Assembly (NCBI GenBank): GCA_002422995.1
Contig: DIUK01000147.1
Coordinates: forward strand, 1-26,687
Reading direction: 5' to 3'
Origin: Rhodocyclaceae bacterium UBA6160
GTDB lineage: Bacteria; Pseudomonadota; Gammaproteobacteria; Burkholderiales; Rhodocyclaceae
Length of the DNA stretch: 26,687 bases
Part shown: piece after piece, positions 16,604 to 23,892 of the stretch
How the letters are laid out: the number at the start of each line of letters is the position of its first letter
Position numbering within the stretch: the stretch's first letter is position 1
The notes under the pieces: model-generated
What the model saw: the letters and a program-made list of their open reading frames with translations, nothing else
What the model was told of the DNA's origin: nothing
Database searches by the model: none
Made by a program: the position numbers and the translations under genes

Positions 16604-17470
16604 CTAAAGTTTCTGCCAGAAATTTAATCCAACAGATTTTTTGACTGAACTTCTAACAAATCTCGAATGAAGATGGCGATCGTATTGATGCAGAACAATC
16701 GTCGAGTTCTCATTGGAATCCATGTTTTTTATATTGAACCAGTCATTATTAATTTTATCTAAAATTCCTACCGATTTTATCCAGCCGCGTTCGGCGGTAC
16801 TAACTTCAAAATCAGGAAAATGCCCCATATGGGCAAGAAAGTTGTGAATTGGCTGGTCACCAATATTATTCGCCAATTCAAAACCTAACCTATTTATCTC
16901 GGCCATCATTTTTTCTACATAACTTAAAATCAAAGCTCTTGGACCGAAAACAGTACCAGCACAAAGTATTCTTTTATTACCGATAGAATTCAGTAAATCC
17001 GAACCATAACCGTCCAATAACCATTTATTATTGTGAGGCTCGCTCTTAAGTGATCGAAGATTATCCTCTTGCGATAAAACCAAATTTGTTACATCTATTT
17101 TTTTCGATATATCACCAGTAATAATTACGTCTCTTGTATCAGTCAATAATACATGGGAATTATTTAGGCTTTTTAGAACCTCTAAATAGTAATCATGCCG
17201 CTTCACCCACATTGATTTGAGCCAGGTTAAGAATAATTCATTACCTTCTTGAGTAGCTCTACTTATGTTAGATGGAGGCAAATCAGCGAGCTCAAATACA
17301 ACAACTCCGTTGTTTACCAGAAGCTCACGATCTTGATGGCCGAGTTTGGCAGTTATTAAGACTATGCTGCTATGTGGCGAGTTTTTATTAGTACTTTTAA
17401 CTAAATATTTAACGCTTTTCCATACATTATTAATCGGATAAACAGCAAGGCCCAGTACAACGGCAGACAT
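16604..17470 (-). CDS. Uncharacterised protein, possible GT-A glycosyltransferase
   Basis: A 288-residue protein I cannot place in a named family with confidence. The N terminus (VVLGLAVYPINNVWKSVKYL at 4-23) and SSIVLITAKL near 34-43 look like the first strands of a nucleotide-diphospho-sugar transferase. HVLLTDTRDVIITGD at 106-120 supplies a DxxD/DxD-like motif after a hydrophobic strand. Near 170-176 there is ILCAGTVFGP, and near 202-213 GDQPIHNFLAHM, as in small GT-A enzymes that end with a catalytic H/D region. The ATG at 17470 has AGGA six bases ahead. The gene is AT-rich compared with galE upstream. No signal peptide or membrane span is seen. Likely a cytoplasmic transferase for this glycan, by context and motif only. 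Confidence 0.7.
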   Translation of the reverse strand: MSAVVLGLAVYPINNVWKSVKYLVKSTNKNSPHSSIVLITAKLGHQDRELLVNNGVVVFELADLPPSNISRATQEGNELFLTWLKSMWVKRHDYYLEVLKSLNNSHVLLTDTRDVIITGDISKKIDVTNLVLSQEDNLRSLKSEPHNNKWLLDGYGSDLLNSIGNKRILCAGTVFGPRALILSYVEKMMAEINRLGFELANNIGDQPIHNFLAHMGHFPDFEVSTAERGWIKSVGILDKINNDWFNIKNMDSNENSTIVLHQYDRHLHSRFVRSSVKKSVGLNFWQKL

Positions 17471-17544
17471 TAAATTTCCTTAGAAAACGTTTCCCAAGAC
17501 AAGTTTATCGTACGATCATTAGTTATGAACATTATTGCCAAATT
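17471..17544. other. Largest clean intergenic gap of this part of the operon
   Basis: There are 74 AT-rich bases between the galE stop and the next start. They hold a ribosome site for the downstream gene and a 10-base palindrome at 17507-17516. I see no convincing promoter boxes and no hairpin followed by a T run. Confidence 0.4.
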
Positions 17545-18531
17545 CTATGACCACGCGGTATTGATTATTTGATGCAAATTTGTCCACTCTGCGCGCCACC
17601 CCAACACCGCTCCCGCCAACCCCGCATCCCCCACCAAAACGGCTGGATCTCCAGCACGTCTTGACTCAGCGCGGTACATGATCGGCTGCCCGGTTACCTT
17701 GCGACACGCTTCGATCACTTCCAGAACGCTGAAACCTTGACCGTTGGCAAGGTTGAAAAACTCGGCGCCTTGCGACTGGACGTTCAGCAATCGCTCTGCC
17801 GCGCGCAAGTGGGCTTGGCACAGGTCCGCGACGTGGATGTAGTCACGCACGCAGCTGCCGTCTGGCGTGGGGAAATCTGTGCCGAACACCCTTAACGCAG
17901 TGCCGGCCGGGTTGCCGCCCTGCTTGACGCGCATGGCCTCGGCCAGCACCAGGGGGATCAGGTGGGTTTCGGGGTTGTGCCGCTCGCCCGCTCGGCCTTG
18001 GGCGTCGCAGCCGGCGGCATTAAAGTAGCGCAGGCTCACACTTTGCGTGCCGTAGGCCAGGGCGTAATCACGCAGCGCCTGCTCGATCATCCATTTCGTG
18101 CGGCCGTAGGGGTTGATGGGGCGTTGTGGATGGTTCTCGGTGATCGGGATGTGATCGGGTTCGCCATAGGTGGCGCAGGTGGATGAAAACACCAGCCGGT
18201 TCACACCATGCCGACGCATCGCCGCCAGCAGGTTGAGCGCGCCCACCACGTTGTTCTGGTAATACAGTTCGGGCTCCGTCACCGACTCGCCGACATAGGC
18301 TAGCGCGGCGAAATGCATCACCAGGTCGATACGGTGGGCGGCAAAACAGGCATCCAGATCGGCATGCGAGCGAAGGTCACCAATGACCAGAGGCCCAGAC
18401 CCAACCGCATCGGCAAAGCCGCGTGACAGGTTGTCGAAGACGACAACTTGGTAGTCGGCATCTTGAAGGGCCAGCACCATGTGGCTGCCGATGTAGCCAG
18501 CGCCGCCGACGACAAGGATTTTTCTCAACAT
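17545..18531 (-). CDS. galE: UDP-glucose 4-epimerase
   Basis: A 328-residue extended SDR epimerase that interconverts UDP-glucose and UDP-galactose through a 4-keto intermediate held on NAD. The NAD-binding motif is GGAGYIGSH at 9-17, the catalytic serine/threonine segment is FSSTCATYG at 115-123, and the YxxxK pair is Y142/K146 in NPYGRTK. SLRYFNAAGCD and the late GSCVRDYIHVADL are GalE signatures. Some GalE-like enzymes accept UDP-GlcNAc or UDP-xylose, which cannot be excluded. The ATG at 18531 overlaps the end of the GT2 gene by seven bases. Two genes upstream in the operon is a UDP-galactopyranose mutase, so the pair would feed UDP-galactofuranose to the transferases. It is GC-rich like the backbone. 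Confidence 0.95.
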   Translation of the reverse strand: MLRKILVVGGAGYIGSHMVLALQDADYQVVVFDNLSRGFADAVGSGPLVIGDLRSHADLDACFAAHRIDLVMHFAALAYVGESVTEPELYYQNNVVGALNLLAAMRRHGVNRLVFSSTCATYGEPDHIPITENHPQRPINPYGRTKWMIEQALRDYALAYGTQSVSLRYFNAAGCDAQGRAGERHNPETHLIPLVLAEAMRVKQGGNPAGTALRVFGTDFPTPDGSCVRDYIHVADLCQAHLRAAERLLNVQSQGAEFFNLANGQGFSVLEVIEACRKVTGQPIMYRAESRRAGDPAVLVGDAGLAGAVLGWRAEWTNLHQIINTAWS

Positions 18532-19532
18532 TTTTTTTGATGGTTTTTAAAAAATGCGGAGGCCATATTTCGTGCCCCACGAAGCATCGTCTTCGCTTTC
18601 ACCATGAAAGGTTGCTTATCCAGAAGTTCCTGGTACAAAGCAATATTTGCTTTTTCTGCCTTATCATCATTCAATTTCCGAAACTTTATAGCTTGAGATT
18701 GCGCATATCTCATTACATGACGTTCAAAATACTCATAGTTGAAATTATCGACTGCGCCTTTCATTAGTTGACCGAACCGGAGATAGTCACGTAAATTATC
18801 ACCTGTTCTAGCCAAACGACCAGTATCGTTTCCTGGAAACTTTCGGTAGTTAGCGAGTGGCTGGTTTATAAATATGCCACCTGTAGAAAAAATAACCCGT
18901 ATCCACATTTCCCAGTCGGCCGTGTGAATTAGCGACAAATTAAAGCCACCATTATTTTCATAAGCCGAACGACGAACAACGACGCCTGGTGTGCAAACAG
19001 GGTTATCGTAATAGATTGATTTCGCTTCTTTATTTGGGGTCTCAAGTTGTATCAACCGTGTAGAAAGAGAATCTAGAACACCATTTTCGTCAACAACAAA
19101 AGATCGGGTAATGCAAATATCGACGTTGGAGTGATTCGCAAAAGCATTTCTCACCTTCAGGTAAAACCCGCTTTCTACCCAGTCATCCCCATGCAAAATA
19201 TGCACAAGCTGGCCTCTGCTGCGTTCAATGCAAGTATTGAAGTTTGCAATTGCACCTGCGTTCTTTGGTTTGCGATAGAAAGCGACACGCCCTTTTCCCA
19301 GCTCACGTACAACCGCTTCAGGGTCATCCAGAGTTGAGCAATCATCAATCACCTCAATCTGCATGATCTCAGGCCCGGGGTCTTGGGCGAGTACGCTTTC
19401 CAGCGTCTGGCGGAGATATTTGGCGCAGTTGAAGGTCGGAATCATCACCGACCAAAGCGGACGGTGCACGCCGTCCGGCACCGGCGCGATGGACGGTGGG
19501 GTCATGTCAAAGGGTTCGATAACTGTCGTCAT
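18525..19532 (-). CDS. Glycosyltransferase family 2
   Basis: A GT-A enzyme of 335 residues from the ATG at 19532, which overlaps the mutase stop in ATGA. LWSVMIPTFNCAKYLRQTLE at 26-45 opens the fold, IEVIDDCSTLDD lies at 59-70, and the metal-binding HILHGDDWV at 111-119. The remainder has the VVRRSAYENNGGF and TADWEMWIRV motifs common in GT2 enzymes of polysaccharide loci. The frame stays open 14 codons upstream inside the mutase gene, but the coupled ATG is the better start. It lies between the UDP-galactopyranose mutase and galE, so a galactofuranosyl or galactosyl transfer is a reasonable guess; sequence alone does not show it. Confidence 0.9.
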   Translation of the reverse strand: MTTVIEPFDMTPPSIAPVPDGVHRPLWSVMIPTFNCAKYLRQTLESVLAQDPGPEIMQIEVIDDCSTLDDPEAVVRELGKGRVAFYRKPKNAGAIANFNTCIERSRGQLVHILHGDDWVESGFYLKVRNAFANHSNVDICITRSFVVDENGVLDSLSTRLIQLETPNKEAKSIYYDNPVCTPGVVVRRSAYENNGGFNLSLIHTADWEMWIRVIFSTGGIFINQPLANYRKFPGNDTGRLARTGDNLRDYLRFGQLMKGAVDNFNYEYFERHVMRYAQSQAIKFRKLNDDKAEKANIALYQELLDKQPFMVKAKTMLRGARNMASAFFKNHQKKC

Positions 19533-20959
19533 TTTGTGCTTTGCTGGTTTTCCTGCCAGCGCTCGAATGGCCATGGATGCTTCTTTGAATTCGCATGCGC
19601 TGCGTCGAAGGCGGTGATCTCTTTACGCCCGTTCAGTAGACGTTCGACAATTTCGACGCCCTGCATAAATGAATGATCCTGATTGCTGACTTCGTATTTC
19701 CACAACCCAAAACGACCGCGTGAGTAAACGTCGTGCTTCTCGAAGAAAGGGATGATCTCGGCAAGCGCCTCGTCACGGTGCAAACCGGGCGTGGGGTAAC
19801 CGAAGTCGGCACGGTAATGCCAGGTTGAAATGATGTCTTCGCGCCGTTCAATGAGAGCCGTGTTCAACGCACCTTGGATCACTTCCTCTATCAGAGCAGC
19901 CTGGTCGACAGGCTTCATCGCTGACTCGGAAACCTCAAGCATCAAGGACCAATTTTGATCGATGTCTGGCACGTTGTTTGGAGAGTAGTTACTGAACATC
20001 GTGGCACGGTAAAAAGGGATGTTGTCTTCAGGGAAGTACATCCAGCACTTGGTTGCAAGTTCTTCGCGTGGCTTGCCGCGCAAGCCAAGTCCCACGATGT
20101 TAGAGCCCGAATAAAGTAGACCACGCTCGGCCAACGGCGTGAGTTGCTCCTGCCCGGTAAGCTTAATCAACTCCAGCAGCGGAATTGTCGAAATGAGCTT
20201 TTCATAGGCAAACGTTTCACCATCCACCGTTGTAACCACCCGTTTCTCAAGATCAATGTGCTGAACGCGGGTATTGAAATTGAGATTCTTGGCTGGAAGC
20301 CGCTTCGCACACGCGCGCCAGATGGCTCCGGTGCCCCCTTGCTTGGGAAACTGAAAAGTATTGTTGGGGCCCCAGGAAAGCTCATCTGTCTTGTAAACGA
20401 GATTCTTCAGCACACGGCCAAGGTCGGTCACCGCGACGCGTTCACCAACCCAAACCGCGTTCATCATGGCAGGTGGGTAGGCCCAAACTTTGAAGTTATA
20501 GGGCTCCATAAACACTTCGGCCAAACCCCGGCCAAAGCAGGCATCTATCCATTCCTGAAAGTTGGACGGCTTTTTATGTGGTACACGTGTGATTTCGACC
20601 AAACCCTGTAAGCAGCTATTCAGATCATCAGCGGGCAGTCGGTGAATGTTATTTTGAAAGGGATACGGAATAAAACGATCACGCATCCACACCCATGATT
20701 CACGTTGATGGGTATACCAACCATCTTCACCAAGAAACTCCAGCATGGCTTGGTCAAAGTATTCATAGTGTGAAAACTGTACATGACCACCAATATCCCA
20801 CGTAAAACCTTTTTGATCGATGAATGATGAAGCTAAGCCACCTGCATTTTCAGAACTTTCAAAAAGTGCCCAACTCCCTTGATTGAGTTCTTCCAACCTA
20901 CGTGCCGCACCTAAACCGGTTGGCCCAGCACCGATTATCAATATACCTAAATTATTCAT
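19529..20959 (-). CDS. UDP-galactopyranose mutase of the eukaryotic (fungal/protozoan) type
   Basis: A 476-residue FAD enzyme expected to convert UDP-galactopyranose to UDP-galactofuranose. It is much longer than bacterial Glf (about 370-390). It matches, from memory, the Aspergillus fumigatus mutase along most of its length: GAGPTGLGAARRLEELN at 10-26, GGHVQFSHYEYFDQ at 57-70, YPFQNNI at 99-105, EPYNFKVWA at 152-160, KCWMYFPEDNIPFYRAT at 304-320, SRGRFGLWKYEVSNQDHS at 413-430. Residues known to bind FAD, UDP or the diphosphate in the fungal enzyme have counterparts here: H59, Q102, N155, W159, R174, W306, Y308, R318, Y388, R416, Y422, N426. galE lies two genes downstream, which fits the pathway. 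Automated annotation would probably call it a protoporphyrinogen-oxidase-like or FAD oxidoreductase. The ATG at 20959 follows the methyltransferase by 21 bases. Confidence 0.85.
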   Translation of the reverse strand: MNNLGILIIGAGPTGLGAARRLEELNQGSWALFESSENAGGLASSFIDQKGFTWDIGGHVQFSHYEYFDQAMLEFLGEDGWYTHQRESWVWMRDRFIPYPFQNNIHRLPADDLNSCLQGLVEITRVPHKKPSNFQEWIDACFGRGLAEVFMEPYNFKVWAYPPAMMNAVWVGERVAVTDLGRVLKNLVYKTDELSWGPNNTFQFPKQGGTGAIWRACAKRLPAKNLNFNTRVQHIDLEKRVVTTVDGETFAYEKLISTIPLLELIKLTGQEQLTPLAERGLLYSGSNIVGLGLRGKPREELATKCWMYFPEDNIPFYRATMFSNYSPNNVPDIDQNWSLMLEVSESAMKPVDQAALIEEVIQGALNTALIERREDIISTWHYRADFGYPTPGLHRDEALAEIIPFFEKHDVYSRGRFGLWKYEVSNQDHSFMQGVEIVERLLNGRKEITAFDAAHANSKKHPWPFERWQENQQSTK

Positions 20960-20980
20960 TACTAAAATGTTATGAATTAA

Positions 20981-21703
20981 TCAATTTGTTTTTAATCTTA
21001 CAGCAACCTGCTCATGATTTTTGTTGTAACAAATATAATCATATTTATATCCGGTTTTATTTATAAACTCCATAAAAGCAAGATGCTCATGCTTTTTCCA
21101 ACCTGGATAATTAAAATATTCATCAAAAACAATTATCACAGTTTCCGCCAATTGATCTTTCAACATCTCAAATATTGTTGTTGTAGAGGAATATAAATCA
21201 CAATCCACATGAATGAAACTAATTTTTTCATTATGATCATTTAAAAAAATTGGAATGGTATGTTCAAACCATCCTTTGATCAAATGTACATTTGGTTTAC
21301 ATTCTGGTAATCCGCTACCTTTTAAATCGAACGCACCTTGAGCAAATCCATCACGCCAGTTTTCGGGTAAACCTTCAAATGAATCAAATCCAAAAACATC
21401 AAGTTTTATTTTATTGGCGATATAGTTAATTGATTTTCCAGTAAAAACACCAAACTCCAAAACTAATCCACTAGTTACTGGATATTTTTCAAAAACAAAA
21501 TCAAAAACATCGAAGCTGCTATTTACAGGTTTAGCCATTGGCATATATTCCTCAATATATTGCGCCGAATTAAAAGTAGCAACTAAATTTGTGACTTGTT
21601 CCAAATTTGAAAATTTTGAAAGAAGAACATCAATATTTTTATTTGTTTCACTGAAACCAATTGCATTTCTAATTTTATTTTTTAAGATATTTTTTATGCT
21701 CAT
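20981..21703 (-). CDS. TylF-like class I SAM-dependent methyltransferase
   Basis: A 240-residue protein. SAM motif I appears as LVLEFGVFTGKSINYIAN at 80-97, followed by DVFGFDSFEGLPENWR. A metal-binding acidic segment FIHVDCDLYSST and then IIVFDEYFNYPGW resemble macrocin-O-methyltransferase (TylF/MycF) family enzymes, which methylate sugar hydroxyls using Mg2+. A 75-residue N-terminal region precedes the fold. Its ATG overlaps the wzt stop in ATGA. It shares the AT-rich composition of the 3' part of wzt, so the two probably entered together. A role in methylating the chain, possibly its non-reducing end, would fit the place next to wzt, because some Wzt C-terminal domains recognise methylated chain ends. 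That last point is inference. Confidence 0.85.
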   Translation of the reverse strand: MSIKNILKNKIRNAIGFSETNKNIDVLLSKFSNLEQVTNLVATFNSAQYIEEYMPMAKPVNSSFDVFDFVFEKYPVTSGLVLEFGVFTGKSINYIANKIKLDVFGFDSFEGLPENWRDGFAQGAFDLKGSGLPECKPNVHLIKGWFEHTIPIFLNDHNEKISFIHVDCDLYSSTTTIFEMLKDQLAETVIIVFDEYFNYPGWKKHEHLAFMEFINKTGYKYDYICYNKNHEQVAVRLKTN

Positions 21704-22950
21704 TTTTTAAAATTCCAATCATTAGATAAACGGAAAAATCCTTTTGCCTTGCCGTTCTTAAAATCAAATTGACCTGCCCTGTGCACATCAAATGTGCAAT
21801 AACACTCATTTTGCTCAATAGTTACTCCATTGCTGCTCAAAGCGCCTTCTAACCTGTATTGCCCAGGATTTAATAAATCTATAGGTATTTTTATAGTAAA
21901 TTCTTTGCAAGTATCAGAAATAAATTCTGTTGCATCACTTGTTATGCCTGAAAAAAGACCAACATCTTCAGAGTTGTATATAGTAAAACCAAATACAAGG
22001 CGCTTTTCACTGTATGTTTTTATTCTAAAGAAAATAAAAGCTTCATCATTTGAATTTGCTGCTAGAACTTCTTCTTGAACAGAGTTATATAAACCAACTT
22101 TGGATATATGTGGCTTATTTAAATTTATCAAAGAAATCTCACTTGTAGCATCTCTTGATATGCGCAGATAACTATTCGCCATTTCTTCAGGGCTACCTAT
22201 ACCTTCAACGTGACCATTTTTAAGCAAAATAACTGAAGTGCTTAAATTTTTTACTGCCGACATGTTATGACTTACTAATATTACAGTTCGTCCACCTTTG
22301 GAAATGCCTTCCATTTTTCCAAGGCATTTCTTTTGAAAATCAGCATCGCCAACCGCTAATACTTCATCCACAATTAAAATTTCAGACTCTAAATGCGCGG
22401 CTACCGCAAAGGCCAAGCGCACGTACATGCCGGATGAGTAGCGCTTGACTGGCGTGTCCAAAAACCGTTCTACTTCGGCAAATGCAACAATTTCGTCAAA
22501 CTTGCGTTGTATTTCATTGCGGCTCATGCCAAGGATGGCGCCGTTTAAAAAGATGTTTTCGCGCCCAGTCAGCTCTGGGTGAAAACCGGTGCCCACTTCC
22601 AGCAGACTGGCCACACGGCCGTTGATTTTGATGCGGCCACTGGTGGGCTCGGTGATGCGGCTCAAGATTTTGAGCAGGGTTGATTTGCCCGCGCCGTTGC
22701 GACCGATGATGCCGACGCGGTCGCCTTGTTTGATGTCAAACGACAAATCCTTCAGTGCCCAAAATTCTTCGACTTCATCGCCCTGCACGATGGCTTTGCC
22801 CTGGAACATGTCGCGTGTTTTGCGTGCCAGGTTGCGCGCGTTGTTGGCAATGACGTCGCGCAGCGCGGTGTAGCGCTCGGCTTTGGCGCTGTTGTGGCCT
22901 ACCAGATAGGACTTGGAGAGGTTTTCTACGGAGATGGCGATGTCGGACAT
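21700..22950 (-). CDS. wzt: O-antigen ABC transporter ATP-binding protein with C-terminal glycan-binding domain
   Basis: A 416-residue Wzt-type subunit that powers export of the undecaprenyl-linked polysaccharide through Wzm. The Walker A is GRNGAGKST at 83-91, the LTGRENIFLNG stretch lies at 127-137, the ABC signature YSSGM at 171-175, Walker B ILIVDE at 191-196, and the switch histidine H228. Residues from about 280 to 416 form the beta-rich C-terminal domain that in characterised Wzt proteins binds the finished O-antigen. Codons before about 22380 are GC-rich, and those after (from Walker B on) are AT-rich. This is a sharp break inside one gene, and the AT-rich part is continuous with the methyltransferase downstream. 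The ATG at 22950 lies 81 bases after wzm, without a good ribosome site. Confidence 0.95.
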   Translation of the reverse strand: MSDIAISVENLSKSYLVGHNSAKAERYTALRDVIANNARNLARKTRDMFQGKAIVQGDEVEEFWALKDLSFDIKQGDRVGIIGRNGAGKSTLLKILSRITEPTSGRIKINGRVASLLEVGTGFHPELTGRENIFLNGAILGMSRNEIQRKFDEIVAFAEVERFLDTPVKRYSSGMYVRLAFAVAAHLESEILIVDEVLAVGDADFQKKCLGKMEGISKGGRTVILVSHNMSAVKNLSTSVILLKNGHVEGIGSPEEMANSYLRISRDATSEISLINLNKPHISKVGLYNSVQEEVLAANSNDEAFIFFRIKTYSEKRLVFGFTIYNSEDVGLFSGITSDATEFISDTCKEFTIKIPIDLLNPGQYRLEGALSSNGVTIEQNECYCTFDVHRAGQFDFKNGKAKGFFRLSNDWNFKK

Positions 22951-22968
22951 GGATTCGGGTTCGGTGAG

Positions 22969-23005
22969 ATGGATTGCCGCGTCGCCTTGCTCCTCGCAAT
23001 GACGG
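22969..23005. repeat. REP-like dispersed repeat between wzm and wzt
   Basis: The segment has the familiar form ATTGCGAGGAGC...GCGGCAAT (minus strand), with complementary ends ATTGC/GCAAT and a GC-rich middle. Elements of this sequence recur between genes in many proteobacterial genomes. It lies in the only sizeable gap of the exporter pair and would be transcribed as an imperfect hairpin. It occurs once in this window, so the assignment comes from recognition, not from repetition seen here. Confidence 0.6.
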
Positions 23006-23031
23006 CGTTGGGCCAGTGCGCTGGCAGTGGG

Positions 23032-23859
23032 CTAGATCAGGTCGGCAAAGCTTTTTTCCATTTGCCGGAATTTTTTTATGCCTAGCCACAAGAAGAAGAC
23101 GATCAGCGCCCAGCTCAGGGCAAAGCCGGGCCAATACAGGCGCGACTCACCACCCAAAATGGCCCACCTGAAACCGTCAATGACGCCGACGACCGGGTTG
23201 AGCGAATAGAGCAGTCGCCATTCTTCGGGTACCACGCCCGAGCTGAACCCCACGGGCGACACATACAGGCCAAACTGCACCATGAAGGGGATGATGTACC
23301 TGAAGTCGCGGTATTTGACATTAAGCGACGTGATCCACAGCCCCGGCCCGATGCTGGCCAAAAAGGCCATGACAACAAACAGTGGCAGTGTCAATATTTG
23401 CCATCCAGGCATAAATTGGTACCACAGCATGAGGCCAATGAGGATGACGAAGCTGATCATGAAGTCAACAAACGACACCACAATGGCCGCCGTGGGCACA
23501 ATCAGCCGTGGAAAGTAGACCTTGCCAATCAGGTTGGCGTTGCCGCTGATGCTGTTAGACGCGCCAGACAACGATGAGGCAAAAAACTGCCAAGGCAGCA
23601 GCCCGGCGTATACCAGCAGCGCGTAAGGTGCCACGCCCTCGGTGGGCAGCTTGGCAATTTTGCCAAAGATGACTGTAAAGACAACCATGGTGAGCAGCGG
23701 CTGAATAAGCGCCCAGACCAGGCCAATAACCGTTTGCTTGTAGCGCACCGACACATCGCGCCAGGCCAGCACAAGAAAGAGTTCGCGGTAGCGCCAGAGG
23801 TCGCGCCAGTAGTGGCGCTCGGCCAAGCCGTTTTCGATGATGAGGGTTTGTTGTGTCAT
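23032..23859 (-). CDS. wzm: O-antigen ABC transporter permease
   Basis: A 275-residue inner-membrane protein of the ABC-2 type, with about six hydrophobic spans. The cytoplasmic N terminus shows YRELFLVLAWRDVSVRYKQT, typical of Wzm/TagG/KpsM relatives. The first span follows it (VIGLVWALIQPLLTMVVFTV). Later come GLLPWQFFASSLSGASNSIS and, near the C terminus, NPVVGVIDGFRWAILG, also family hallmarks. It forms the channel through which lipid-linked polysaccharide crosses the membrane, driven by Wzt. The ATG at 23859 is preferred over a TTG four codons upstream. It stands 33 bases after the GT4 stop and 81 before wzt. GC-rich backbone composition. Confidence 0.95.
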   Translation of the reverse strand: MTQQTLIIENGLAERHYWRDLWRYRELFLVLAWRDVSVRYKQTVIGLVWALIQPLLTMVVFTVIFGKIAKLPTEGVAPYALLVYAGLLPWQFFASSLSGASNSISGNANLIGKVYFPRLIVPTAAIVVSFVDFMISFVILIGLMLWYQFMPGWQILTLPLFVVMAFLASIGPGLWITSLNVKYRDFRYIIPFMVQFGLYVSPVGFSSGVVPEEWRLLYSLNPVVGVIDGFRWAILGGESRLYWPGFALSWALIVFFLWLGIKKFRQMEKSFADLI

Positions 23860-23892
23860 GGGTCTTATCAAGGCGGGCTGGATACCCCGGCC

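Noticed and set aside
17507..17516. Perfect 10-base palindrome ATCGTACGAT between galE and the next gene as an operator or terminator
   Set aside because: It is a single short palindrome with no T run after it and no regulator gene nearby, so too weak to call.
23860..23871. TTG start four codons upstream for wzm
   Set aside because: The ATG at 23859 is the stronger codon and gives the usual N-terminal length.
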